Part shown: positions 19,920 to 28,463 of the stretch, piece by piece | How the letters are laid out: each line of letters starts with the position of its first letter | Numbering within the stretch: the first letter of the stretch is position 1 | Source of the DNA: Paludibacter sp. | GTDB lineage: Bacteria; Bacteroidota; Bacteroidia; Bacteroidales; Paludibacteraceae | DNA: 64,000 bases | Direction of reading: 5' to 3' | Assembly: GCA_024710005.1 (NCBI GenBank) | Contig: JANJVQ010000022.1 | Coordinates: 50,305-114,304 of the forward strand | Notes under the pieces: model-generated | The model's database searches: none | Told to the model about the DNA's origin: nothing | What the model saw: only the letters and a program-made list of their open reading frames with translations | Translations under genes and position numbers: made by a program

Positions 19920-19944
19920 GCTTGATATTAGTTTTATTGTTTCG

Positions 19945-20017
19945 AGCGGCAAACGGGGTTCGAACCCGCGACCTTCGGCTTGGGAAGCCGACGCTCTACC
20001 AACTGAGCTATTGCCGC
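19945..20017 (-). tRNA. tRNA-Gly(CCC)
   Basis: GCGGCAATAGCTCAGTTGGTAGAGCGTCGGCTTCCCAAGCCGAAGGTCGCGGGTTCGAACCCCGTTTGCCGCT; loop TTCCCAA. Confidence 0.93.
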
Positions 20018-20027
20018 GTTATAAGTC

Positions 20028-20158
20028 AGCGAAAAACTGAGAGCGGAAAGCGGAAAGTAAAATTTTTAATACTTCAACTTAAACACCAGAAAACATAGCT
20101 TCAAAAAACAATAGAAATATAAAGGAGATATTCCGTTTTCCGCTTTCAGTTTTCCGCT
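20028..20158. repeat. Inverted pair of heptamer arrays downstream of rnfA
   Basis: agcgaaaaactgagagcggaaa (20028-20049) vs tttccgctttcagttttccgct (20137-20158): 22-nt arms, 2 mismatches. Confidence 0.8.
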
Positions 20159-20207
20159 TTCAGTTTTCCGCTATTTACTATTCGCTATTCGTTATTCGTT
20201 ATTATCA
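20131..20207 (-). repeat. Heptamer array starting at the rnfA stop codon
   Basis: Minus: TGATAATAACGAATAACGAATAGCGAATAGTAAATAGCGGAAAACTGAAAGCGGAAAACTGAAAGCGGAAAACGGAA. Confidence 0.88.
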
Positions 20208-20780
20208 TTTCACGATTCCTGCAAACCCCATAAACGCCATCGCCAGTAATCCGGCTACGAGCAGGGCGGCAGGTGTTCCTTTCATTCCGCGCGGCAAAGA
20301 TACTAAATTTAATTGTTCCCTGATACCGGCAAATAAAATTAATGCCAGTCCGAAACCTATGGCCGTTGAAATAGCAAAAACAACACTTTGTAAGAGGGTG
20401 AAATCCTTTTGGATAACCATAATGGCAACACCCAAGATAGCACAGTTGGTTGTAATCAGTGGAAGAAAAACACCCAAAGCCTGATAGAGTGCAGGTGAAA
20501 TTTTCTTGAGAATAATTTCTACCAGCTGTACCAGTGCTGCAATGATTAAAATAAAGGAGATTGTTTGCAGATAACCAATCTGCAAAGGTTCAAGCACATA
20601 AACCTGAATTAAAAAGGTAACAATGGTTGCTATGGTCATTACAAATGCCACAGCGCCACTCATTCCCAGCGCGGTATCAATCTTTTTCGACACCCCCAGA
20701 AATGGACAAATTCCCAAAAATTGTGACAACACGATGTTGTTCACAAATACGGCTCCGATGAATATTAATATATACGTCAT
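20205..20780 (-). CDS. rnfA: Electron transport complex subunit RnfA/RsxA
   Basis: FVNNIVLSQFLGICPFLGVSKK. Confidence 0.95.
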   Translation of the reverse strand: MTYILIFIGAVFVNNIVLSQFLGICPFLGVSKKIDTALGMSGAVAFVMTIATIVTFLIQVYVLEPLQIGYLQTISFILIIAALVQLVEIILKKISPALYQALGVFLPLITTNCAILGVAIMVIQKDFTLLQSVVFAISTAIGFGLALILFAGIREQLNLVSLPRGMKGTPAALLVAGLLAMAFMGFAGIVK

Positions 20781-20808
20781 TGTTTGGTGATTTTTTATTT
20801 TTTATCCG

Positions 20809-20836
20809 GTAGAGACGCAATGAATTGCGTCTCTAC
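20809..20836. repeat. Perfect palindromic hairpin GTAGAGACGCAA-TGAA-TTGCGTCTCTAC between rnfE and rnfA
   Basis: 12-bp arms, 4-nt loop. Confidence 0.85.
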
Positions 20837-20841
20837 ATTAT

Positions 20842-21441
20842 TTAATTTTTTGTTGTTTTCAATTTATTAAATATGGCAATCAGGTAGGCCAGCGCGATAA
20901 ATGCACCAGGTGCCAGAACGAAAAGCAACATACCGTAATTTTCCGGGAAAATAGTCATGCTGAACACCTTGCCGGTTCCAAGCAATTCACGGGTGGTACC
21001 AAGCAAGGTCAATGCCATGGTAAAACCCAAACCCATTCCTAAGCCATCAAAAAACGATTTGAAAACAGTATTTTTGGCAGCAAAGGCTTCCGCTCTTCCG
21101 AGCACGATACAGTTCACCACAATCAGCGGGATAAAGAGTCCCAGACTTTCATACAACGCAGGAACATAAGCCTGCATCACCATTTCCACCAGCGTAACGA
21201 ATGTAGCGATAACCACGATAAACGCTGGAATACGCACCTTGTCAGGGATCAGGTTTTTCAACAGCGAAACAACCATGTTGGCAGACAGAAGAACAAAAGT
21301 GGTTGCCAGTCCCATACCTAACCCATTGATTGCTGAAGAAGTCGTCCCCAGTGTCGGGCACATGCCTAACAGCAGCACAAAAACAGGATTTTCTTTGATA
21401 ACCCCGTTTAAAAGTGTTTTTAAATTTGAATTTGCAGCCAT
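20842..21441 (-). CDS. rnfE: Electron transport complex subunit RnfE/RsxE
   Basis: NPVFVLLLGMCPTLGTTSSAINGLGMG. Confidence 0.95.
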   Translation of the reverse strand: MAANSNLKTLLNGVIKENPVFVLLLGMCPTLGTTSSAINGLGMGLATTFVLLSANMVVSLLKNLIPDKVRIPAFIVVIATFVTLVEMVMQAYVPALYESLGLFIPLIVVNCIVLGRAEAFAAKNTVFKSFFDGLGMGLGFTMALTLLGTTRELLGTGKVFSMTIFPENYGMLLFVLAPGAFIALAYLIAIFNKLKTTKN

Positions 21442-21450
21442 ATATCCTCC

Positions 21451-22080
21451 TTAATTTGTTTGAGCCACTTCATTTTCTACAGAAGTTGCTCCAGTTAATC
21501 CATCATAATTTTGCGAGTAGGCGCTGTAAGCGTACCGGACAGCCTCCAGAAATGCATTGGACGAAATGGTTGCAGCCGTTATGGCATCAACTTCTCCGCC
21601 ATTTTTGGTTACATTCAGGTTGTTTCTGGAACCGTTTAGTCCGCGAATATCCTGATTTCCTTTTTCTGTTTTAAACCAATCCACCATTTTAGTTCCCAAG
21701 CCGGGAGTTTCTTTTTGCTCCAATACCGAATAGTTGATAATATTTCCCTTTGCATCAAAGCCCACCATTATTTTTATCTCACCACTGAATCCGTTTTTGG
21801 AATAGGTCTGAACCGCTGCACCCACAAATTCATCTCCGGCATAAGCCTGATACACATAATACGGCTCCGGCATTCCTTCGATTGTGATGGTATCGGTTCC
21901 TTTTATCAACACATCCGGAGGCAGTACCTCCATGATGGCATTTTCCTGTTTAGCCCTTTTCGAGGCTTCAATCGGTTCTTTGGTGAGGTTGTACACCGAA
22001 CCCAGTGCCACTGCTGCAACCAACGTAATCGACGTCAGCACAAGCACCATATTTCTGAAAGTTGATTCTAATTTTGCCAT
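21451..22080 (-). CDS. rnfG: Electron transport complex subunit RnfG/RsxG
   Basis: FMN-binding domain, VDAITAATISSNAF covalent flavin motif. Confidence 0.93.
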   Translation of the reverse strand: MAKLESTFRNMVLVLTSITLVAAVALGSVYNLTKEPIEASKRAKQENAIMEVLPPDVLIKGTDTITIEGMPEPYYVYQAYAGDEFVGAAVQTYSKNGFSGEIKIMVGFDAKGNIINYSVLEQKETPGLGTKMVDWFKTEKGNQDIRGLNGSRNNLNVTKNGGEVDAITAATISSNAFLEAVRYAYSAYSQNYDGLTGATSVENEVAQTN

Positions 22081-22085
22081 TTTTT

Positions 22086-22178
22086 TTGTTGTCTACAGTC
22101 TACGGTCTACGGTCTACAGTCTACAGTCAGCACTATTAGCTATTAGTTATTCGCTTTCCGTTTTCCGCTATTTTTTCA
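22086..22178 (-). repeat. Heptamer array filling the rnfD-rnfG spacer
   Basis: gtctacagtctacggtctacggtctacagtctacagtcagcactattagctattagttattcgctttccgttttccgct. Confidence 0.88.
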
Positions 22179-23138
22179 CTTCACTTTTTCCCCGAATCGT
22201 TTCGGTTTCACATAAAAATTTATCAGAGGCGTAAATCCATTCATGATGAGAATCGCGAACGAAACCCCTTCCGGATACGCTCCCCAGGTACGGATAACTA
22301 CTGTCAGCACACCGATCCCCACGCCATAAATCCACATCCCTTTTGGGTTCATGGGAGACGTTACATAATCAGTTGCCATGAAGATTGCTCCCAACATCAA
22401 ACCACCTGTAAGCAAATGTACCAATGGAGAAATGTATGTTGCAGGATCAACCCAATACAGTATCCCGGAAAAAACGATGACAGTTACGAAAATACTCACC
22501 GGAATATGCCAGGTGATGATTTTTCGTATCAGCATATACACCAGGCCAATTAACAATGCTAACGCGGAAACTTCACCGAGCGATCCGGGCATATTTCCCA
22601 GAAACATATCTTTTGCTGAGGGTATAGCCGAACTGCCTTCATTGAGCAAAGAAAGTACTGTTGCACCTGTAGCCGCATCGAGATAATTCATCGAGAAAGG
22701 TTCAACCACTGGCCAGGTCGTCATCTCCACCGGAAAGGAAATCAGCAGAAAAACACGTCCAACTAATGCCGGGTTGAAAGGATTATTTCCTAATCCTCCG
22801 AAACTCATTTTGGCGACACCGATAGCAACCAACGCACCAATCAAGATCATCCAGATGGGTAAGTTGGATGGCAGGTTGAATGCCAGCAGCAAACCTGTCA
22901 GGGCAGCCGAGCCATCCAAAATCGTTTTTTCTCCTTTGATTAAAAATCGTTGAATCAGGTATTCGAATAACACACAAGCCACGATGGCGGTCACGGTGAC
23001 AATCAACGCTCCCATTCCGAAGAAATACAATGAGGCCAGCAAAGCCGGAACAAGCGCGATGATTACGCCGGTCATATTTTTACTTACCGAGTCACCTCCA
23101 TGGATATGCGGCGCAGGCGATATGATTAATTTTTCCAT
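22176..23138 (-). CDS. rnfD: Electron transport complex subunit RnfD/RsxD
   Basis: GATGATVLS flavinylation motif; MATDYVTSPMNPKG. Confidence 0.95.
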   Translation of the reverse strand: MEKLIISPAPHIHGGDSVSKNMTGVIIALVPALLASLYFFGMGALIVTVTAIVACVLFEYLIQRFLIKGEKTILDGSAALTGLLLAFNLPSNLPIWMILIGALVAIGVAKMSFGGLGNNPFNPALVGRVFLLISFPVEMTTWPVVEPFSMNYLDAATGATVLSLLNEGSSAIPSAKDMFLGNMPGSLGEVSALALLIGLVYMLIRKIITWHIPVSIFVTVIVFSGILYWVDPATYISPLVHLLTGGLMLGAIFMATDYVTSPMNPKGMWIYGVGIGVLTVVIRTWGAYPEGVSFAILIMNGFTPLINFYVKPKRFGEKVK

Positions 23139-23149
23139 AATGATTTCTG

Positions 23150-24481
23150 TTATTTAGCGTTCCTGTTACGAATAATACCTCCTACCGTTGCTTTACCATA
23201 ACGGATATAATCCAGTAGCGGACGGTTCGATGGACAGGTATAACTACAACTGCCACATTCAATACAATCCATCACGCGATCTGCTTCCATTTCCGGCCAC
23301 ATATTTCTCTCGCTCTGCGCCATCAGCAGGTACGGTTCCAGTCCCATCGGACAAACCGACACGCATTTGGAACAACGAATACAATTCTGAACGGGTTTAC
23401 GAATGGATTCTTCATCCCGCATGTACAATACACCGGCACTACCTTTGGCCATCGGCACATTCAGGTTCATCAACGAACGCCCCATCATCGGTCCGCCACC
23501 AATGATTTTACCCGTACCTTCGGGCACACCTCCTGCCTGCTCTACTACATGAGCCAGGTAAGTTCCGAGACGAACACGATAATTGGAAGGATTGGGGGCA
23601 TCTTTACCTGTGACAGTCATCACGCGCTCAAACATGGGTTTGTTTTTCTGAACAGCTTCGTAAACAGCGAAAGTTGTACCCACGTTAAACACCACCGCGC
23701 CGACTTCCACCGGAATCCTGCCACTGGGTACCTGACGGCGGATTACTGCATCAATCAGCTGTTTCTCACCACCCTGAGGATATTGCACTTTCAGGGGTTC
23801 AATGGTAATACCTTTAAATGTAGTTGCTAATTGCTTCAGGTGACTGATGGCATCAGGCTTATTATTTTCAATGCCGATGATTGCTTTTTCTACTCCCAGG
23901 GCTTTCATCAGAATCGAAACACCAACCAGGATTTCCTCACCGCACTCCAGCATCAGCTGATGATCACAAGTCAGGTAAGGCTCACATTCCACCGCATTGA
24001 TAATCAACACTTCTGCCTTCTTTCCCGGAGGTGGAGAAAGTTTCACGTGAGCGGGAAAGGTAGCGCCACCGAGGCCTACTATACCTGCATCCTGTACTTT
24101 TTTTATAATCTCTTCTTTGGTAAGATTACATTCTCTGTTAATAACCGGACTTCTGTCAATGGTTTCCAGCCATTCATCACCGTCAACATCAATAAATACG
24201 GCGGGACGCTTATATCCCGAAGCATCCAGTTGTACGTCAATCTTATTTACCTTACCTGATACAGAAGCATGTACATTAGCTGAAACAAATCCATTAGCTT
24301 GTCCGATCATCTGCCCCACTTTCACCAGATCACCTTTCTTGACAATTGCCTCGCTGGGATTTCCAATATAATGTGCCAATGGAATGGCAACCATCTTCGG
24401 AATCTCAGCCTGTTGAATCTTTTTGCCGGCTGAGAATTTATTTTCTGCCGGATGTACACCTCCAATTCTGAAAGTCTTCAT
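23150..24481 (-). CDS. rnfC: Electron transport complex subunit RnfC/RsxC
   Basis: CIRCSKCVSVCPMGL, CIECGSCSYTCPSNRPLLDYIR. Confidence 0.96.
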   Translation of the reverse strand: MKTFRIGGVHPAENKFSAGKKIQQAEIPKMVAIPLAHYIGNPSEAIVKKGDLVKVGQMIGQANGFVSANVHASVSGKVNKIDVQLDASGYKRPAVFIDVDGDEWLETIDRSPVINRECNLTKEEIIKKVQDAGIVGLGGATFPAHVKLSPPPGKKAEVLIINAVECEPYLTCDHQLMLECGEEILVGVSILMKALGVEKAIIGIENNKPDAISHLKQLATTFKGITIEPLKVQYPQGGEKQLIDAVIRRQVPSGRIPVEVGAVVFNVGTTFAVYEAVQKNKPMFERVMTVTGKDAPNPSNYRVRLGTYLAHVVEQAGGVPEGTGKIIGGGPMMGRSLMNLNVPMAKGSAGVLYMRDEESIRKPVQNCIRCSKCVSVCPMGLEPYLLMAQSERNMWPEMEADRVMDCIECGSCSYTCPSNRPLLDYIRYGKATVGGIIRNRNAK

Positions 24482-24663
24482 GCTTTGTTGTTATATTATT
24501 TATATATAAAAATCACAAGTCTTATATTATCAGTCACCAGTCTGTATTTCAGTCGCTACCTACGGCAGCTCTGCAAGGTGGTGTGTTCTCCATAACCCAG
24601 TAAGCAAGCATACTGGTTACTAAACTTCGCTTCCTCCGGAAGCAAAACCCAACAAATCAGATT

Positions 24664-24709
24664 CCCGTTTTCCGCTCTCAGTTTTCCGCTATTCATTATT
24701 CACTTCCTA
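24664..24709 (-). repeat. Heptamer array at rnfB stop
   Basis: Minus: AATTAGG AAGTGAA TAATGAA TAGCGGA AAACTGA GAGCGGA AAACGGG. Confidence 0.82.
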
Positions 24710-25558
24710 ATTTACTATTGCCTCTTCCTTTTTCTTCTTCGGTGCCGGGAAATTGACATCGGTAATGGCATTTGTCGGACATACGATCACACATTCACGA
24801 CATAACTTACATTTATCATCGTGGATAAATGCTAAACTATTGTTAATGGTGATGGCTTCATGCGGACAAACCTTCTGGCATTTGGCACAACCGATACAGC
24901 CAACTTCACAGGCTTTTCGGGTAATATGCCCTTTATCTTCATTGCGGCAATTTACGTATACACGGCGACCTTTAGGACCCTTTTTCCTGAGCTCAATCAA
25001 CAACTTAGGACAAGCACGCACACAGGCTCCACAGGAAGTACATTTATCTTCATCCACTTCCGGAATTTTAGTAATAGGATTTACCTTTATGGCATCAAAT
25101 TCGCAGGAGAGCTCACAATCACCAAAGCCCAAACATCCCCAGGAACAATTGGTTTCGCCACTGTAAAGGTTATGGGCGATAAAACAATGCTTTACCCCAT
25201 CATATTCATTATTATGCGGACGATGCTCACAGGTTCCGTTACAACGAACAACAGCTACAGTCGGAGCCTTGGCTACAGCTACCTTGCCCAAAATCTCCGC
25301 CACTTTCTTCATGGTATCATTACCACCAACCGGACAAAACAAATCGCCCAACTCGTCCGATTTAACACAAGCATCGGCAAATCCGCGACAACCCGGGAAT
25401 CCACATCCACCACAATTCGCAGCAGGCAATGCTTCTTCAACCTCGTCTATCCGTGGATCCTCAAAAACGTGGAATTTCTTGGCGACAACATACAAAATAA
25501 CGGCTGCAACAGAACCTATTACCCCCAGGGTAATCAAAGAAATCAATACTAAATTCAT
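24707..25558 (-). CDS. rnfB: Electron transport complex subunit RnfB/RsxB
   Basis: LPAANCGGCGFPGCRGFAD; multiple Fe-S CxxCxxCxxxCP motifs. Confidence 0.95.
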   Translation of the reverse strand: MNLVLISLITLGVIGSVAAVILYVVAKKFHVFEDPRIDEVEEALPAANCGGCGFPGCRGFADACVKSDELGDLFCPVGGNDTMKKVAEILGKVAVAKAPTVAVVRCNGTCEHRPHNNEYDGVKHCFIAHNLYSGETNCSWGCLGFGDCELSCEFDAIKVNPITKIPEVDEDKCTSCGACVRACPKLLIELRKKGPKGRRVYVNCRNEDKGHITRKACEVGCIGCAKCQKVCPHEAITINNSLAFIHDDKCKLCRECVIVCPTNAITDVNFPAPKKKKEEAIVN

Positions 25559-25586
25559 GTGTTTCTCTATTGAATTTTATGCTCAT

Positions 25587-26006
25587 TCAAGCTCCATTCT
25601 TTTTGATCTGGAACTTTAATTTTGATTTTAATCTGGAATTAAAAAAAGATAATATAATGAAATAAGGAAGTAATGTACCCAGCGCAATGCTACCGGAAAT
25701 CGCCTCATTATCAATATAATTTTTGAGAATAAAAAGGGTGAGAAGGATAATTAAAAAGGGAATGACAAAAGCAAGTAAAACAGCAAACAATCCCATGGAG
25801 CTTTGTCCATATAAGGTTACCTGTTCACCAACTTTGTAATCAGAACCATCAGATTCGATGTCGACAAATTTATCTTTCATGTCGGCAGCCGAGCAGGCAC
25901 CTTTAGCATGACAACTACTACAGGCCGATTCCTGCAGTATTTGTACCCTGATGTGTCTTCCATCTATCTGGTGAATAACACCAGCATGTTCGATTAATTG
26001 GCTCAT
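25587..26006 (-). CDS. SoxR-reducing / RseC family protein
   Basis: ACSSCHAKGACSA and hydrophobic segments; upstream of rnfB. Confidence 0.85.
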   Translation of the reverse strand: MSQLIEHAGVIHQIDGRHIRVQILQESACSSCHAKGACSAADMKDKFVDIESDGSDYKVGEQVTLYGQSSMGLFAVLLAFVIPFLIILLTLFILKNYIDNEAISGSIALGTLLPYFIILSFFNSRLKSKLKFQIKKNGA

Positions 26007-26087
26007 TTTGTAATCCCGACATTGCAATTCGGGCACAAATGTACTATAAATTTTGAATTACCGCAATAATAAATGATAAATATTTAT

Positions 26088-26231
26088 AGCGGAAAGCGGA
26101 AAGCGGAGAGCGGAAAACTAATGTTGTATTAATCTAAAATTTGTTACTCAGATGAATCTTTATTTCAAGATTAAACTGACTTAGTATACTACAGCACGTT
26201 TTTCGTTCTCCGCTCTCCGTTTTCCGCTTTA
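26088..26231. repeat. Inverted pair of heptamer arrays downstream of serS
   Basis: atagcggaaagcggaaagcggagagcggaaaac vs gttctccgctctccgttttccgcttt. Confidence 0.85.
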
Positions 26232-27500
26232 ATTTATTACATCAAATCCTGTATAAGAAACCAGCGCTGTCGGAATCCTGATTCCATCCGGAGTTTGGTT
26301 ATTCTCGAGCAGTGCCGCAACGATGCGGGGCAATGCAAGTGCACTACCATTGAGGGTATGACAAAGTTGGGTCTTTTTATCGTTACCTTTGAAACGGCAT
26401 TTGAGCCTGTTGGCCTGATAGCTTTCAAAATTTGAAACCGAGCTTACTTCCAACCAACGTTCCTGCGCAGCCGACCATACCTCAAAATCGAAAGTCAGTG
26501 CCGACGTGAAACTCATGTCACCACCACACAAACGCAGAATCCTCCAGGGAAGTTCTAATTTTTCAACGAGGGTTTGTACGTAACTTACCATCTCTGCAAG
26601 AGATTCATAAGACTTCTCCGGATGCTGAATCTGTACAATCTCCACTTTATCAAACTGATGCAGGCGGTTTAACCCGCGCACATCCTTACCGTAGGAACCC
26701 GCTTCCCTGCGGAAACAGGCTGAATAGGCTGTATTTCTAATGGGTAATTCGTTCTCACTGAGAATTACATCCCGGTAAATATTCGTCACCGGTACCTCAG
26801 CAGTCGGAATCAGGTATAAATCATCCAAAGTAGCATGATACATTTGTCCTTCTTTATCGGGCAACTGTCCTGTTCCGTATCCTGAAGCAGCATTCACCAC
26901 ATAAGGTGGTTGCACTTCCAGATAGCCGGCTTCACGCGCCTGATCGAGGAAGAAATTGATGAGGGCACGTTGCAATCGGGCGCCTTTGCCTTTGTAAACC
27001 GGAAAACCAGCACCTGATATCTTCACGCCTAACTCAAAATCAATCAAATCATACTTTTTAGCTAAATCCCAGTGCGGCAAAGCTCCTTCAGGCAATTGCG
27101 GCACAACCCCACCCGACCGTTCAATTACATTATCCTCAGCATGCTTACCTGCGGGGACAGAATCATGCGGCAGATTAGGAATCTGAACCAACAAATCATT
27201 CAATTGTTGCTCATAAGAAGCCTGTTTTTCTGTCAATTCCCGGATGGTTTCTTTCAACTCTGCTGTTTTTTCCTTGGCTGCATTCGCTTCATCTGTTTTA
27301 CCCTGTTTGAACAACATGCCGATTTCTTTCGACAAAGCATTAGATTGTGCCAGGGCATTATCAGCAGCAGTTTGGGTTTGCTTGCGTTGTTTGTCCAGCT
27401 CAACTACCTGAGCAATAATTTCTTCAGCTTTGAAATGCTTCTTAGCCAAACGGTCAATGACTTCAGCGGTATTTTCGGTGATGTATTTGAGTGTAAGCAT
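26229..27500 (-). CDS. serS: Seryl-tRNA synthetase
   Basis: GLNRLHQFDKVEIVQ, C-terminal LCHTLNGSALALPRIVAALLENNQ. Confidence 0.97.
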   Translation of the reverse strand: MLTLKYITENTAEVIDRLAKKHFKAEEIIAQVVELDKQRKQTQTAADNALAQSNALSKEIGMLFKQGKTDEANAAKEKTAELKETIRELTEKQASYEQQLNDLLVQIPNLPHDSVPAGKHAEDNVIERSGGVVPQLPEGALPHWDLAKKYDLIDFELGVKISGAGFPVYKGKGARLQRALINFFLDQAREAGYLEVQPPYVVNAASGYGTGQLPDKEGQMYHATLDDLYLIPTAEVPVTNIYRDVILSENELPIRNTAYSACFRREAGSYGKDVRGLNRLHQFDKVEIVQIQHPEKSYESLAEMVSYVQTLVEKLELPWRILRLCGGDMSFTSALTFDFEVWSAAQERWLEVSSVSNFESYQANRLKCRFKGNDKKTQLCHTLNGSALALPRIVAALLENNQTPDGIRIPTALVSYTGFDVIN

Positions 27501-27517
27501 TATTTTATGTTTTTTAT

Positions 27518-27646
27518 ACCATATAAGTCATATAAGTAACATATAAGCCTGATGTAATAAATTAATAACAAACAGTCTGATTTATAATGTATATCAATTA
27601 CTATTAAGAGTTATAACTTATATGTCGCTTATATGACTTATATGGT
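27518..27646. repeat. 30-nt near-perfect inverted repeat with about 69-nt loop
   Basis: accatataagtcatataagtaacatataag (27518-27547) vs cttatatgtcgcttatatgacttatatggt (27617-27646). Confidence 0.9.
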
Positions 27647-27651
27647 GAATT

Positions 27652-27702
27652 TAAAAAAAATCTCCCGCAATTTTACACTACGGTAAAACAACAGGAGATT
27701 CG
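27652..27702 (-). terminator. Intrinsic terminator downstream of rpmA
   Basis: Minus: AATCTCCTGTTGTTTTACCGTAGTGTAAAATTGCGGGAGATTTTTTTT. Confidence 0.75.
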
Positions 27703-27742
27703 TTATTTTTAAGTCTTATAGCCTTTTCAGACTAAGGGCTTA

Positions 27743-28006
27743 TTAATTCGCTTCGATAGGTTTTACAGAAACGTAAGATTTGTTATCTCTTTTCTTTCTG
27801 AATTCCACGATACCGTCAACCAATGCGAATAAAGTATGGTCTTTACCTAATCCCATGTTTTCACCCGGGTGGTGTACTGTTCCGCGCTGACGAACGATGA
27901 TGTTACCTGCTTTGGCAAACTGACCACCGTAAATTTTCACTCCAAGTCGCTTACTTTCCGATTCACGACCGTTCTTCGAGCTACCAACTCCTTTCTTATG
28001 TGCCAT
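27743..28006 (-). CDS. rpmA: 50S ribosomal protein L27
   Basis: [24 protein letters not shown]. Confidence 0.98.
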   Translation of the reverse strand: MAHKKGVGSSKNGRESESKRLGVKIYGGQFAKAGNIIVRQRGTVHHPGENMGLGKDHTLFALVDGIVEFRKKRDNKSYVSVKPIEAN

Positions 28007-28030
28007 TTTCTCTAATTTTTAATCGGTTAA

Positions 28031-28345
28031 TTAAGCTACAATCTCTTTAATTTTTAACTCGGTAAAATCCTGACGGTGACCGTTGCGTTTACGATATCCC
28101 TTGCGACGTTTTTTATGAAAAACAATCACTTTTTCACCACGCAGGTGCGATACCACTTCACAAACCACTTTTGCACCTTCAACAACGGGAGTACCTACAG
28201 TAACTGCACCGGCATTGTCAACGAGCAAAACTTTATCAAACTCAACTTCTGAAGCAATCTCAGCTTCATTCATACGGTGTACATACAGTTTTTTTCCGGC
28301 TTCCACCTTAAACTGCTGACCCAAAATTTCTACAATTGCGTACAT
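28031..28345 (-). CDS. rplU: 50S ribosomal protein L21
   Basis: [44 protein letters not shown]. Confidence 0.98.
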   Translation of the reverse strand: MYAIVEILGQQFKVEAGKKLYVHRMNEAEIASEVEFDKVLLVDNAGAVTVGTPVVEGAKVVCEVVSHLRGEKVIVFHKKRRKGYRKRNGHRQDFTELKIKEIVA

Positions 28346-28463
28346 CTTATTGTGTATTATAATTACATCGGGAAGGTGAGTTGCCTGAGGCAGCGCTGCT
28401 TAAAACCCTCTTCGAAACGGAGCGCAAAGATAAAAAATGTTTTTCGATTATACAAACTTCATC

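Noticed and set aside
19920-19952. N-terminal extension of carB to the TTG at 19952
   Set aside because: It overlaps the 3' acceptor of tRNA-Gly; GTG at 19919 gives the usual N-terminus.
24541-24660. rnfC-rnfB spacer as an additional mobile element
   Set aside because: It contains short dyads (CCAGTA..TACTGG) and repeat fragments but no clear terminal repeats or coding potential.
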